From Aliidiomarina minuta (GTDB lineage Bacteria; Pseudomonadota; Gammaproteobacteria; Enterobacterales; Alteromonadaceae): 64,000 bases of DNA. A model generated the notes under the pieces. It was not told the DNA's origin, ran no database searches, and saw only the letters and a list, made by a program, of their open reading frames with translations. Both the position numbers and the translations under genes were made by a program. Below are positions 52,273-62,249 of this stretch, piece after piece. The DNA lies in assembly GCF_003987145.1 (NCBI RefSeq), contig NZ_PIPL01000001.1, positions 1,984,001-2,048,000 of the forward strand, written 5' to 3'. How positions within the stretch are numbered: position 1 is the first letter of the stretch; each line of letters opens with the position of its first letter.

Positions 52273-53649
52273 ATGAAAATAATAATTATCGGTGCAGGAC
52301 AGGTCGGAGCAACGCTGGCTGAAAACCTGGTCGGCGAGCAAAATGAAATAACGGTCATCGATCTCGACCGCCATGTGCTTGGTGAACTGCAGGATAAATA
52401 CGACCTCCGGGTTGTTGTCGGAAACGGCGCACATCCGGATACTTTGCAGGCTGCGGGCGCTGATGATGCGGATATGCTAATCGCAGTGACCAGCACTGAT
52501 GAAGTTAACATGCTGTCCTGCCAGATTGCTTACAGCATGTTTAATACACCAACAAAAATTGCCCGCATCCGCTCGGAGCAGTACATTCGTTATAAAGAAA
52601 AGCTGTTTCATAATCAGGATATGCCCGTCGACCACCTGATAGCCCCAGAACAGCTGGTGACGGCTTATATTAAACGCCTCATTGATTACCCCGGTGCTTT
52701 GCAAGTAATGGAGTTTGCCGCGGGTAAAGTCAGCCTGGTGGCGGTAAAAGCCTATTATGGTGGCAAACTAGTGGGCCATGCCATTTCGACCCTACGGGAA
52801 CATATTCCGAATATCGATGCCCGGGTCGCAGCAATATTTCGTCAGGGCCGGCCTATAAAGCCGCTCGGCAGCACTATTATTGAAGCTGATGATGAAGTTT
52901 TCTTTGTCGCGGCGACCGCCAATATCCGTGTGGTTATGGAAGAGTTGCAACGATTAGAAGATACTTACCGCCGCATCATGATTGTGGGGGGCGGCCATGT
53001 TGGCGCTGGCCTGGCTAAACAACTGGAAAAAACTCACCGGGTAAAACTGGTTGAAAAAGGCCTGGAACGCGCTGAGTATCTTTCGTCGGAGTTGCAGAAT
53101 ACTCTGGTACTTCACGGCGATGCTTCAGATCAGCAAATGCTGAGCGAAGAACATATCGAAGATATTGATGTTTTTGTTGCTGTTACTAACGATGACGAAG
53201 CCAATATCATGTCCGCTATGCTGGCGAAACGCATGGGCGCCAAGAAAACCATGGTGCTTATTCAACGCAGTGCTTACGTAGACTTAGTACAGGGCGGCGA
53301 TATAGATATCGCCATCTCACCGCAGAACGCTACCATCTCTGCTTTGTTGCGCCATATTCGCCGCGGTGACATCGTCAACGTCTATTCGCTACGCAAAGGC
53401 GCCGCGGAAGCTATTGAAGCCATTGCCCACGGTGACGAAAAAACCTCCAAGGTAATTGGTAAATCAATTCGCGAAATAAAAATGCCCGCAGGCACCACCA
53501 TCGGTGCCATTGTGCGCGGTGAAGAAGTATTAATAGCACATGATGAAACCATCATAAGATCAGATGACCACGTAGTAATGTTTCTGGTCGACAAAAAATA
53601 CATCAGTGATGTCGAGCGCCTGTTCGAACCCAGCGCTTTATTCTTCTGA
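52273..53649 (+). CDS. trkA: Trk potassium uptake regulator TrkA
   Basis: A 458-residue cytoplasmic protein that gates the TrkH channel. It contains two RCK units, each with an NAD-binding loop: 'IIIGAGQVGATLAENLV' at the N-terminus and 'MIVGGGHVGAGLAKQLE' near residue 240, each followed by a TrkA-C domain. It lies 12 bp after rsmB and converges on trkH with only 13 bp between their stops. Confidence 0.95.
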   Translation: MKIIIIGAGQVGATLAENLVGEQNEITVIDLDRHVLGELQDKYDLRVVVGNGAHPDTLQAAGADDADMLIAVTSTDEVNMLSCQIAYSMFNTPTKIARIRSEQYIRYKEKLFHNQDMPVDHLIAPEQLVTAYIKRLIDYPGALQVMEFAAGKVSLVAVKAYYGGKLVGHAISTLREHIPNIDARVAAIFRQGRPIKPLGSTIIEADDEVFFVAATANIRVVMEELQRLEDTYRRIMIVGGGHVGAGLAKQLEKTHRVKLVEKGLERAEYLSSELQNTLVLHGDASDQQMLSEEHIEDIDVFVAVTNDDEANIMSAMLAKRMGAKKTMVLIQRSAYVDLVQGGDIDIAISPQNATISALLRHIRRGDIVNVYSLRKGAAEAIEAIAHGDEKTSKVIGKSIREIKMPAGTTIGAIVRGEEVLIAHDETIIRSDDHVVMFLVDKKYISDVERLFEPSALFF

Positions 53650-53662
53650 CCCTTGCGGTTTA

Positions 53663-55114
53663 TCAGCCACGCCAGAACGTGGGAGTAAAGAGCACCAGCA
53701 AGGTAAAGACTTCAAGGCGTCCAAACAGCATGGACAAGATCGCCAGCCACTTGCCTGCTGAGGAAACGTCCTGAAAATTAGCGGCAACAGACCCCAATCC
53801 AGGTCCCAGGTTATTCAGCGTGGCAACCGTAGCCCCAAAAGCGGAATAGTCATCCAGACCGGTAGCGATAAAGCCCAGCATAATAAAGACAAAAACCAGC
53901 GCATAAGCGGCGAAAAATCCCCATACCGCCTGAATCACCCGATCGGGTAAAGCTCGCTGACCATATTTGACGCTGAAAACACCTTTCGGGTGAACCAGTC
54001 GATTTAGCTCACGCACCCCCTGGCGGTATAACAGCAACACTCGAATTACTTTAAGGCCACCGCCGGTAGAGCCCGCAGAACCACCGATAAAACTGGCAAA
54101 GATGAGCATTACAGGTAAGAAAACGGGCCAGGCTGAGTAGTCCTCAGTCGTAAAACCAGCGGTAATAGCTATGGATACCGCCTGGAACATCCCGTGCGTC
54201 ACCGCCTGCCCGACGCCATCATACCAACGGTAGACCAGTAAAGTAGCCACACAAATCAGAATAAGTACCAGTTGAATCGCGAGCAGCGCACGTAATTCGG
54301 GGTCGTGTAGATAGTTACGTAATGACTTCCCGCGGAATGCAGCAAAGTGCAATGCGAAGTTAGCCCCCGCAATAAGCAGAAAAATGACGCAAATCAGGTT
54401 AATAATCCAGCTGTCATAATAACCTATGCTGGCGTCATGGGTTGAAAAGCCACCAATAGCCACCGTCGAGAACGCATGGCCAACTGCATTAAAAAGGTCC
54501 ATCCCCGCCGCCCAGTATGCCAGCGTACAGGCTAGAGTAATGCCAAAATAGATATACCAAAGATGCTTAGCAGTGTCTGCAATACGGGGGGTCATTTTAT
54601 TATCTTTCATGGGCCCGGGTGTCTCAGCCCGATACAACTGCATACCTCCAATGCCTAACAACGGTAAAATAGCGACTGCCAGCACGATAATACCCATACC
54701 CCCTAGCCATTGCAGTAGCTGACGGTAAAAGCGATAGGCGTGAGGAAGTTCGTCAATGCCGGTTAGTACCGTGGCACCTGTGGTCGTTAACGCGGAGAAC
54801 GACTCAAACATAGAATCGGTGAAACTCAGGCTAAAATTGTCAGGCATCCAAAAAGGAATAGCCCCAACGGTACCCAGCACGACCCAGAACATCACCACAA
54901 TTATAAAACCCTCGCGGGTTTTCAGGTCGGCCCGGCGGTCACGATTTGGAAACCACAATATGAAACCGATGAAGAGACTGAGCAAAAAGGCCAGGAAGAA
55001 GGCGGCCGCCCCGCCGTCGCCGTATATCCATGCAAGCACCACAGGTGGCAACAGGGCGACGCTGAAAACCGCAACCAGCAGTCCCAGAATACGTAGTATC
55101 GAGCGAACCTGCAT
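53663..55114 (-). CDS. trkH: Trk potassium channel TrkH
   Basis: A 483-residue membrane protein with four M1-P-M2 repeats forming a potassium channel. Filter-like loops are 'FSALTTTGATVLTGI', 'FSTVAIGGFSTHD', 'SIAITAGFTTEDY' and 'LNNLGPGLGSVAANFQ'. The start is the ATG at 55114, which shares one base with the pepQ stop (TGATG), so it is translated after pepQ; an in-frame TTG at 55117 is the alternative. Unusually, trkA and trkH face each other here. Confidence 0.93.
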   Translation of the reverse strand: MQVRSILRILGLLVAVFSVALLPPVVLAWIYGDGGAAAFFLAFLLSLFIGFILWFPNRDRRADLKTREGFIIVVMFWVVLGTVGAIPFWMPDNFSLSFTDSMFESFSALTTTGATVLTGIDELPHAYRFYRQLLQWLGGMGIIVLAVAILPLLGIGGMQLYRAETPGPMKDNKMTPRIADTAKHLWYIYFGITLACTLAYWAAGMDLFNAVGHAFSTVAIGGFSTHDASIGYYDSWIINLICVIFLLIAGANFALHFAAFRGKSLRNYLHDPELRALLAIQLVLILICVATLLVYRWYDGVGQAVTHGMFQAVSIAITAGFTTEDYSAWPVFLPVMLIFASFIGGSAGSTGGGLKVIRVLLLYRQGVRELNRLVHPKGVFSVKYGQRALPDRVIQAVWGFFAAYALVFVFIMLGFIATGLDDYSAFGATVATLNNLGPGLGSVAANFQDVSSAGKWLAILSMLFGRLEVFTLLVLFTPTFWRG

Positions 55115-56460
55115 CAAGCAAGTCCTTGTTCACGAGTCAGATTCTCATTTCTATCGCGATGAATGATGATGTTGTCCTCAATGCGAATGCCGCCATAAGG
55201 GCGGAATTCATCAACACGCTTCCAGTTTATCTTCTGCCCAGCCCTGGTATTTGCCAGACGCTGTAACAGAGGCTCGATGAAATAGAGGCCAGGCTCAATG
55301 GTAAATACCTGTCCAGGTTCTATCTTACGGGTTGTTTTAAGTGTTGGAAACAAATCTGGTGGTGAAACCACTAATCCGCGCTCATCTGCCAGGTTACCAC
55401 CAACATCATGCACCTGAAGCCCCAGCATGTGACCCAGCCCATGCGGCATGAATACACTGGTCACCTGGTTCTCAATCATTTCCTGAGGCTGCATATTGAC
55501 CAGTCCGAAATCCTTTAGAATCTGCGCAAGTGACAGGTGTGCCTGCTCATGTAGCTGCGCAAAAGTAGTGCCTGGTGTGGCCTTACCAGCAAGCTCCCGA
55601 CTCAGGCCGTCTACAGCTCGTATCAGCTGCGCAAAATCGCCTTCCTGCCAGGCGTATGTTCTGCTGATATCAGCAGCATAGCCCCGACAGTTTGCGCCAG
55701 CATCTATCATCATACTCCGCCGCTGGTTCTCAGCTATAACCTGACGCGACTGAACGGAATAGTGCAGGATAGCTGCATGCTCGTTGTGCCCAATGATGTG
55801 ATCATAAGGCACTTCATTGGGTCCTTGCCCGGTAGCCTGAATATACGCAAGCCAACAGCCAAACTCCGATTCGCCGGAAAAATAAGCGGCTTCCGCTGCT
55901 TCGTGGCCCTGTATTGCAATGGCGTTAGCTTCACGCAGGCAGGCTTGCTCATAGTCTGTTTTGAATAGTCTGTGATAATGCAGGTAACTCATAACAGGCT
56001 CAGGGTTAACCTCCTCAATGCCTAAGGCCAGGGCTACCTCTATGTGCTCCCCCAGGTAAACGCAGCGGGCTTTATCGTACGGCAGGTGTTGATCGATAGC
56101 ATCTGGTGTACTAATAAGTTCCACGTGGAACCTGGGCAACCAGAACTCGTCATCAATCCGACCCTGCTGAGTCCAGAAGTCTTCTGTTGAATGAAAAACC
56201 AGCACAGGTTTTTTACCCGGCCGGATAAGTAACCAGCAATTAGGTGCATCCAGTAAGGGGCACCAGGCTTTAAAGTGCGGGTTAACCTTAAATGGGTACT
56301 CCATATCATCCAAAAACTGGCGTTTCACTTGCCCACTGTGAATCGCCAGCACATCGATTTGCTCCCGTTGTAGCAAGCGTTCATAACGCTCACTCAACAG
56401 CGCAATATGATTTCCAAACAAATCAGCAAAGATTGTCCGGTTTTGTGTCCGCCTCGGCAT
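55114..56460 (-). CDS. pepQ: Xaa-Pro dipeptidase (prolidase)
   Basis: A 448-residue M24 metallopeptidase that splits X-Pro dipeptides. The metal ligands sit in 'SMMIDAGANCRGYAADISRTY', 'FMPHGLGHMLGLQVHD' and 'VFTIEPGLYFIEPLL' and 'GGIRIEDNIIIH'. This marine-type prolidase has a long N-terminal creatinase-like domain. The start at 56460 is favoured by a perfect GGAGG 11 bases upstream; this makes it overlap the slt 3' end by 38 bp. A TTG at 56421 is a possible later start. It precedes trkH on the minus strand. Confidence 0.9.
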   Translation of the reverse strand: MPRRTQNRTIFADLFGNHIALLSERYERLLQREQIDVLAIHSGQVKRQFLDDMEYPFKVNPHFKAWCPLLDAPNCWLLIRPGKKPVLVFHSTEDFWTQQGRIDDEFWLPRFHVELISTPDAIDQHLPYDKARCVYLGEHIEVALALGIEEVNPEPVMSYLHYHRLFKTDYEQACLREANAIAIQGHEAAEAAYFSGESEFGCWLAYIQATGQGPNEVPYDHIIGHNEHAAILHYSVQSRQVIAENQRRSMMIDAGANCRGYAADISRTYAWQEGDFAQLIRAVDGLSRELAGKATPGTTFAQLHEQAHLSLAQILKDFGLVNMQPQEMIENQVTSVFMPHGLGHMLGLQVHDVGGNLADERGLVVSPPDLFPTLKTTRKIEPGQVFTIEPGLYFIEPLLQRLANTRAGQKINWKRVDEFRPYGGIRIEDNIIIHRDRNENLTREQGLA

Positions 56461-58462
56461 AATAGCAAACGCCTCCATTCTCAAGAATGCGCATCGAATG
56501 CACCAGATCCAGGATATTATCATCCCGGCCTAGTAGCATCGTATATATTTGCTGGTAAGCCAAGACCGCTTTTACATAATCCCGTGTTTCCTGATATGGA
56601 ATGGTCTCAATCCAGAGGTCAGCAGCAAGCTGTCCCTCAGGCAACCATTCCCGCACACGATTAATGCCGGCGTTATAGGACGCTGTCGCCAGTAGCCAGT
56701 TGTTATCATTACGTCTTAAAAGATCGGCCAGATAACGGGTGCCTAAACGAATATTCTCTTCCGGATGATGTAAGTCCGGCGATCGGCTTCTTGGACGTCC
56801 GGGTGTTCGTCGCAAAAGGTATTCCGCTGTATCAGGCATAACCTGCATGAGTCCCTGAGCACCCACTGGAGATACTGCGTCCGCCTGAAAAGCGCTTTCT
56901 CGTCGAATTACAGCAAAAGCCCAGGCGGGGTCAATTGATTGCTGTGTGGCATATTTAGTCAGAGTTTCCTGGAAACCAAGTGGAAATCGTCTTTCTACAT
57001 CATTCCCTAAACCTAATCGTGCCAATTCGTGAATGCTCTGATCCAGCCATTGCCAGCGACTAGCCAGAATGACGGCTTGTTTACGCTCGTTTTCTGTTAA
57101 TTGACTGCGTACCAGGTTCCACTCACTGCGGGCTTCCATCAGCTTGCCCAACTGCAGAAATTCATAGGCACGTTTAACCCCATCTCGCTTAGCCAGGGCG
57201 TCCACAGACTCAGGGTCATAAACTAAGGGGGCTATATTAAGACTAGGTTCTGCACCCATACGGGCACTGGCCATGAAGCCGTAATAGTGACGCCGTGTGG
57301 CAAGTTCACCCCATACAACATCCGCTTCCAGCGGCCGCTTTAATTCATCAAGGCTGCGAGCCTGCCAATATAAATAGGGTGCTTCATCCGCCAGTTCCAC
57401 AGGCAAACTTTCGATGAAGTTCAGCACCTTCTCAAAATCCTGGCCTCTTAAGAGGCTGGCAAGCTGCCAGTGCCTTCCGCCGCTAGTTAATCGCTCAGCT
57501 GGCAGGCGCTCAAACCAGAGCGTCGCTTCGTCATGACCGCGTACGGCGAGCGCGATAGCAAAAGCTTCCTCCATCTCTTGCACCTGCGCCTCATCGAACT
57601 CAAAATGAGCTTCTATTTGAGGCCAGAGCCGAAGTGTATGCTCCTGATTCTGCCAAATCAGACGGCGCAGAGCATTCGTTACTATCTGCATACTGCGAGG
57701 GTCGTCTGCTGGTAACTTCTCAAATTCGCCCACCTGAGCTGGCGAGCGATGTATGCGGTATGCTTTCTCTGCCAGCACCTGCTGTGCTTCGGGCAAAAGA
57801 CCGATCAGGTAACGACTTAACCGCCATTCTCGCTCATTAAACGTCAATTGAAGACGACGCCACACCATATCATCGGTGCGCTCTCCCGCCTCCTCCCAGG
57901 CAGCAAATACCGGGTCGCAAGTGCGAGGCTGGCTTTGCCCTCTTACCCAACGGCGTTCGATTAAACTCGATAACGCCTCAATGTCATTTTCCGCTTCCCA
58001 GCGAAAACGCAAATAACGGCAATCCTGATGAGCATCCCCACGAGGAATATAATCACGGATATAACGCTGATCCATATCTCGGCGCGCCAGAAAGGCGAGC
58101 CAGGCATTGCGCACTCGGCGTTCTGCTGTGGTTCCCTGATACGCCTGCATGAAACTCAATACCTGACTTTCTTTTTGCAAAGACATATTGTTTTGTAAGT
58201 ACGCCGACTCTATATAAGGCCATAGGGGATAGTCGCCGTAGTCTTCTGCAAGTTGCGAGAACTCATATTCATTGGCGCTTGCGGCTTTCCGCTCCGCGCT
58301 GATAAAACCATCGCGCTGGCGTTCAACTTTTGTCGGCAAAGGTTCAAAAAACAGTTCTGGCAACTTAAGTGATTGAGCTGCCGCAGCGGTTCCGTTCAGA
58401 TTAAAAGCAGCAATGCTCAAAACGGCGATACTTTTAAACGCCTGTTTAAATCTTGTTTGCAT
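56423..58462 (-). CDS. slt: Soluble lytic murein transglycosylase
   Basis: A periplasmic enzyme of about 679 residues that cuts peptidoglycan glycan strands to 1,6-anhydromuropeptides. A signal peptide (hydrophobic after 'MQTRFKQAFK') is followed by the long superhelical U and L domains and a C-terminal SLT domain with the catalytic Glu in 'VIRRESAFQADAVSPVGAQGLMQ', then 'ASYNAGINRVREWL' and 'PYQETRDYVKAVLAYQ'. I placed the start at 58462 because the signal peptide then begins normally; an upstream ATG at 58495 adds 11 residues, and neither has a strong ribosome site. Divergent from fadB. Confidence 0.88.
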   Translation of the reverse strand: MQTRFKQAFKSIAVLSIAAFNLNGTAAAAQSLKLPELFFEPLPTKVERQRDGFISAERKAASANEYEFSQLAEDYGDYPLWPYIESAYLQNNMSLQKESQVLSFMQAYQGTTAERRVRNAWLAFLARRDMDQRYIRDYIPRGDAHQDCRYLRFRWEAENDIEALSSLIERRWVRGQSQPRTCDPVFAAWEEAGERTDDMVWRRLQLTFNEREWRLSRYLIGLLPEAQQVLAEKAYRIHRSPAQVGEFEKLPADDPRSMQIVTNALRRLIWQNQEHTLRLWPQIEAHFEFDEAQVQEMEEAFAIALAVRGHDEATLWFERLPAERLTSGGRHWQLASLLRGQDFEKVLNFIESLPVELADEAPYLYWQARSLDELKRPLEADVVWGELATRRHYYGFMASARMGAEPSLNIAPLVYDPESVDALAKRDGVKRAYEFLQLGKLMEARSEWNLVRSQLTENERKQAVILASRWQWLDQSIHELARLGLGNDVERRFPLGFQETLTKYATQQSIDPAWAFAVIRRESAFQADAVSPVGAQGLMQVMPDTAEYLLRRTPGRPRSRSPDLHHPEENIRLGTRYLADLLRRNDNNWLLATASYNAGINRVREWLPEGQLAADLWIETIPYQETRDYVKAVLAYQQIYTMLLGRDDNILDLVHSMRILENGGVCYYAEADTKPDNLC

Positions 58463-58560
58463 TGTGGGATGATTAGTGCCACATTTTTGTTCCATACTTA
58501 AAGCACCAAAGTTTGTAGTAAAGTCTTTACGGCACCGCCGTAATACATGGGAGACCCAAG

Positions 58561-60702
58561 ATGATCTACCAAGGTGAAAACCTGCATGTCGATTTTATTG
58601 AAGAAGGCATTGCCGAGCTTCAGTTCGACGCACCCGGCTCCGTCAACAAGTTTGACGAGAAAACTCTTAATCAGTTCAGTGAAGCACTGGATGCCTTAAG
58701 CCAGAATAAAGAGCTTAAAGGCGTTATCATGACCAGTAGCAAATCTACGTTTATCGTAGGCGCTGATATTACCGAATTCCTGACGCTCTTCTCCGATCTT
58801 GATAAAACCAGGACCTGGGTACACAAGGCCTCTCGCGTCTTCGACAAGATGGAAGACCTTCAGGTTCCAAGTGTAGCCGCCGTATCTGGTTTTGCACTGG
58901 GCGGTGGCTGCGAAGCCATACTTTCCTGTGATTACCGAGTGGTTGATGAAACCGCGATGATAGGTCTGCCGGAAGTTAAGTTAGGCCTTATACCTGGATT
59001 TGGCGGCACCGTTCGTCTACCACGGGTTATCGGCCCTGACAACGCACTGGAAGCTATCACGACTGGCGCCAATCACAAACCTGAAAAGGCACTTAGTCTG
59101 GGTCTTGTTGATGCCATAGTGGCAGGCGATAAGCTTAAAGCAGCCGCGCTGAGCATGCTTAAAGATGCTATTGCCGGTGAGCTGGACTGGAAGAGCAAAC
59201 GGCAGCCTAAGCTAGAGCCGTTGAAGGCCAATGACACCGAACGCCTGATGACCTTTAGCACCGCTAAAGGCCTTGTCGCAGCGAAGGCTGGCAAACATTA
59301 CCCGGCTCCCCATGCGGCTGTTGAAGTGGTTGAACGTGGCGCTGGCGAAGCCCGTAATGAAGCACTGAATATTGAGAATGAGCTTTTTGTTAAGCTCACT
59401 CAGACAGACGCCTGCCGTGCCATGGTTGGGATCTTCCTTGCCGACCAGATGGTTAAAGGTAAGAGCAAAAAATCAGCAAAAAGTGCAACTAAAGAAATTA
59501 AGCGTGCCGGTGTTCTCGGCGCCGGCATTATGGGTGGTGGCATCGCCTACCAGTCGGCTGTTAAAGGCGTTCCTGTAGTGATGAAAGACATCAAACAGGA
59601 TGCCCTCGATTTAGGCCTCAATGAAGCAGCGAAAATTTTAGGTAAAGGTGTTGAACGCGGTAAAGTAAAACCAGCGAAAGTAGCCGAAACCCTGAATAAC
59701 ATAGTACCTACCCTGCACAACAACGAACTGGAAAATGTAGATATCATTGTTGAAGCTGTGGTGGAAAACCCGAAAGTAAAAGGTGCCGTGCTGGCCGAAA
59801 TAGAAGGCGTAGTGGCTAAAGACGCTATTATTACTTCTAACACGTCAACGATTTCAATTGACCGCCTGGCAGAGAACCTGAAAGATCCGAGTCGCTTCTG
59901 TGGCATGCACTTTTTTAACCCGGTGCATAAAATGCCACTGGTAGAAGTAATACGGGGCAAACACACATCGGATGAAACCGTTGCGGCAGTGGTTGCTTAC
60001 GCGCTGAAAATGGGTAAAACCCCTATCGTTGTAAACGACTGCCCAGGCTTTTTAGTGAACCGGGTGCTGTTCCCATACTTCGCAGGCTTCAGCAAGCTGC
60101 TTGACGATGGCGTGAACTTCCCGCAAATAGATAAAGTCATGGAAAAGCAGTTCGGCTGGCCTATGGGCCCAGCGTATCTTAGCGATGTCGTGGGTATCGA
60201 CACCTCAGACCATGCCACTCATGTAATGGCTGAAGGCTTCCCAAGCCGCATGCCGCGTGACGAAAATGGCGCTATTGCGCAGCTTGCAGCGGCTGAGCGT
60301 TATGGCCAGAAGAATGGTAAAGGCTTTTACGAGTACAGCACTGACAAACGTGGCCGTCCTCAGAAAGTAGTCAACGATGACGTTTACGACATTATCGGCA
60401 AGAAAGATAAAGAAGCGGACGCTGACGAGATTATCGCCCGCTGTATGGTTCCTATGGTCAACGAAATAGTGCGTTGTTATGAAGACGGCATTATTGGTAG
60501 CGCCGAAGAAGCCGACATTGCCCTGCTCTATGGTATTGGTTTCCCTCCATTCCGTGGTGGTGCATTCCGTTACCTGGAAACCTTAGGGTTGAAGAAATTT
60601 GTAGAATTAGCTGATAAGTACGCTCACTTAGGTGAAATTTATCAGGTTACTGATGGCCTGCGCGCTAAAGCGGAAGCTGGTGAGTCTTACTTTAAAAGCT
60701 AA
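58561..60702 (+). CDS. fadB: Fatty acid oxidation complex alpha subunit
   Basis: A 713-residue bifunctional enzyme: N-terminal enoyl-CoA hydratase/isomerase ('ALGGGCEAILSCDYRV', 'LPEVKLGLIPGFGGTVRLPR') and C-terminal 3-hydroxyacyl-CoA dehydrogenase with the NAD loop 'GVLGAGIMGGGIAYQSA' and the catalytic His region 'CGMHFFNPVHKMPLVEV'. It forms a complex with FadA for beta-oxidation. GGGAGA lies before the ATG. The 18-bp gap to fadA shows an operon. Confidence 0.96.
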   Translation: MIYQGENLHVDFIEEGIAELQFDAPGSVNKFDEKTLNQFSEALDALSQNKELKGVIMTSSKSTFIVGADITEFLTLFSDLDKTRTWVHKASRVFDKMEDLQVPSVAAVSGFALGGGCEAILSCDYRVVDETAMIGLPEVKLGLIPGFGGTVRLPRVIGPDNALEAITTGANHKPEKALSLGLVDAIVAGDKLKAAALSMLKDAIAGELDWKSKRQPKLEPLKANDTERLMTFSTAKGLVAAKAGKHYPAPHAAVEVVERGAGEARNEALNIENELFVKLTQTDACRAMVGIFLADQMVKGKSKKSAKSATKEIKRAGVLGAGIMGGGIAYQSAVKGVPVVMKDIKQDALDLGLNEAAKILGKGVERGKVKPAKVAETLNNIVPTLHNNELENVDIIVEAVVENPKVKGAVLAEIEGVVAKDAIITSNTSTISIDRLAENLKDPSRFCGMHFFNPVHKMPLVEVIRGKHTSDETVAAVVAYALKMGKTPIVVNDCPGFLVNRVLFPYFAGFSKLLDDGVNFPQIDKVMEKQFGWPMGPAYLSDVVGIDTSDHATHVMAEGFPSRMPRDENGAIAQLAAAERYGQKNGKGFYEYSTDKRGRPQKVVNDDVYDIIGKKDKEADADEIIARCMVPMVNEIVRCYEDGIIGSAEEADIALLYGIGFPPFRGGAFRYLETLGLKKFVELADKYAHLGEIYQVTDGLRAKAEAGESYFKS

Positions 60703-60720
60703 TTTCGAACGGAGAAGATT

Positions 60721-61884
60721 ATGAAAGACGTAGTCATTGTAGATTGTATCCGCACCCCTATGGGTCGTTCGAAAGGCGGTGCTTTTCGTAACGTGCGGGC
60801 TGAGGACTTATCAGCTGAGCTGATGAAAGGCCTGCTCGCGCGGAACCCGGATGTGGACGCAAACCAGATTGAAGACATTTACTGGGGCTGTGTGCAACAG
60901 ACTCTGGAGCAGGGTTTCAACATCGCGCGTAACGCGTCGCTGGTAGCAGGGCTGCCTCACAGCATTCCTGGTGTTACTGTGAACCGTTTGTGTGGTTCTT
61001 CCATGCAAGCTATTCACGACGCCACTCGCGCTATTCAGACCGGTCATGGTGATATTTACCTGGCTGGTGGTGTTGAGCATATGGGTCATGTGCCTATGAT
61101 GCATGGCGTGGATTTCCACCCAGGCATGAATAAATCAGTCGCTAAAGCGTCAGGTTCTATGGGCATGACCGCTGAGCTGTTAGGTAAAAAATTCGGTATC
61201 ACCCGTGAGCAGCAGGATCAGTTTGGTGTGCGTTCTCACCAGCTGGCCCAGCAAGCTACTGAAAGCGGAGCCTTTGATAACGAGATTCTGGCCGTTAACG
61301 GTCATGATGCAGACGGCGCTTTAAAACGCTTTAAGCATGATGAAGTGATACGCCCTGAAACCTCGCTGGAAGGCCTGGCGCAGTTACGCCCGGTATTTGA
61401 TCCGGCAAATGGTACTGTGACCGCAGGTACGTCCTCTGCCATCTCTGACGGTGCAGCAGCTACGCTGATCATGTCAGCTGACAAAGCCAAAGAGCTGGGC
61501 CTTAAACCAAGAGTTCGCATTCGCTCTATGGCTGTGGCTGGTTGCGATCCTTCTATCATGGGTTATGGTCCTGTTCCAGCGACTGAGAAAGCGCTGCAAC
61601 GTGCGGGTCTGAGCATTAAAGATATTGAGCTGTTTGAGCTGAATGAAGCTTTTGCTGCGCAGGCCTTGTCGGTCATGAAAGGCCTGAATATCATGGACTC
61701 CATGGACGACCGTATTAACCTTAACGGGGGTGCAATTGCACTGGGTCATCCACTGGGTTGTTCCGGTGCGCGTATATCAACCACACTGATTAACCTGATG
61801 GAACGTAAAGATGTGACTTTAGGTTTAGCTACCATGTGTATTGGTTTAGGTCAGGGCATTGCGACTGTATACGAGCGTATTTAA
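60721..61884 (+). CDS. fadA: 3-ketoacyl-CoA thiolase (beta subunit)
   Basis: A 387-residue thiolase releasing acetyl-CoA in beta-oxidation. The acyl-accepting Cys is in 'NRLCGSSMQAIHDA' (about residue 91), the catalytic His in 'GGAIALGHPLGCSGAR' and the second Cys in 'GLATMCIGLGQGIA'. GGAGAAG lies before the ATG. It is the second gene of fadBA and ends in a terminator. Confidence 0.96.
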   Translation: MKDVVIVDCIRTPMGRSKGGAFRNVRAEDLSAELMKGLLARNPDVDANQIEDIYWGCVQQTLEQGFNIARNASLVAGLPHSIPGVTVNRLCGSSMQAIHDATRAIQTGHGDIYLAGGVEHMGHVPMMHGVDFHPGMNKSVAKASGSMGMTAELLGKKFGITREQQDQFGVRSHQLAQQATESGAFDNEILAVNGHDADGALKRFKHDEVIRPETSLEGLAQLRPVFDPANGTVTAGTSSAISDGAAATLIMSADKAKELGLKPRVRIRSMAVAGCDPSIMGYGPVPATEKALQRAGLSIKDIELFELNEAFAAQALSVMKGLNIMDSMDDRINLNGGAIALGHPLGCSGARISTTLINLMERKDVTLGLATMCIGLGQGIATVYERI

Positions 61885-61918
61885 AGCGCTGGTATTGATT
61901 AACCCCGCAATATAACGC

Positions 61919-61961
61919 AAAAGGCAGGCAGCGATTTTCGCTGACCTGCCTTTTATTTTTT
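61919..61961 (+). terminator. Terminator after fadA
   Basis: A long stem (AAAAGGCAGG-CAGCG pairing with CGCTG-ACCTGCCTTTT, with one unpaired A) and a following T-rich tract end the fadBA transcript. Its downstream T-run overlaps the leader of the tusA gene. Confidence 0.85.
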
Positions 61962-62003
61962 TGTATGCTTAGACTTTCGCAACCCTTAAATATGGATGTG
62001 TGT

Positions 62004-62246
62004 ATGTCACCTTTTTCCAATGCCACGCGCCAGCTTGATACTATCGGCCTGCGCTGCCCTGAACCAGTGATGCTGATTCGAGGCCAGATTCGGCAAATGG
62101 CCGAAGGCGACACCTTACTGGTACTTGCCGACGACCCCGCAACCACCCGCGACATACCAGCCTTCTGCCGGTTTATGGAGCATCAATTATTAAACGCTCA
62201 AACCGAAGAAGCGCCTTATCAATACCTGATACAAAAAGGCCTGTAA
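62004..62246 (+). CDS. tusA: Sulfur carrier protein TusA
   Basis: An 80-residue SirA/TusA-fold protein that relays sulfur for tRNA 2-thiouridine modification. The sulfur-carrying Cys is in 'LDTIGLRCPEPVMLIRGQIR', and 'LADDPATTRDIPAFCRFMEH' is the conserved middle. The start ATG at 62004 gives the family length; an in-frame ATG at 61992 would add four residues. GGATG lies upstream of it. Confidence 0.92.
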   Translation: MSPFSNATRQLDTIGLRCPEPVMLIRGQIRQMAEGDTLLVLADDPATTRDIPAFCRFMEHQLLNAQTEEAPYQYLIQKGL

Positions 62247-62249
62247 GGG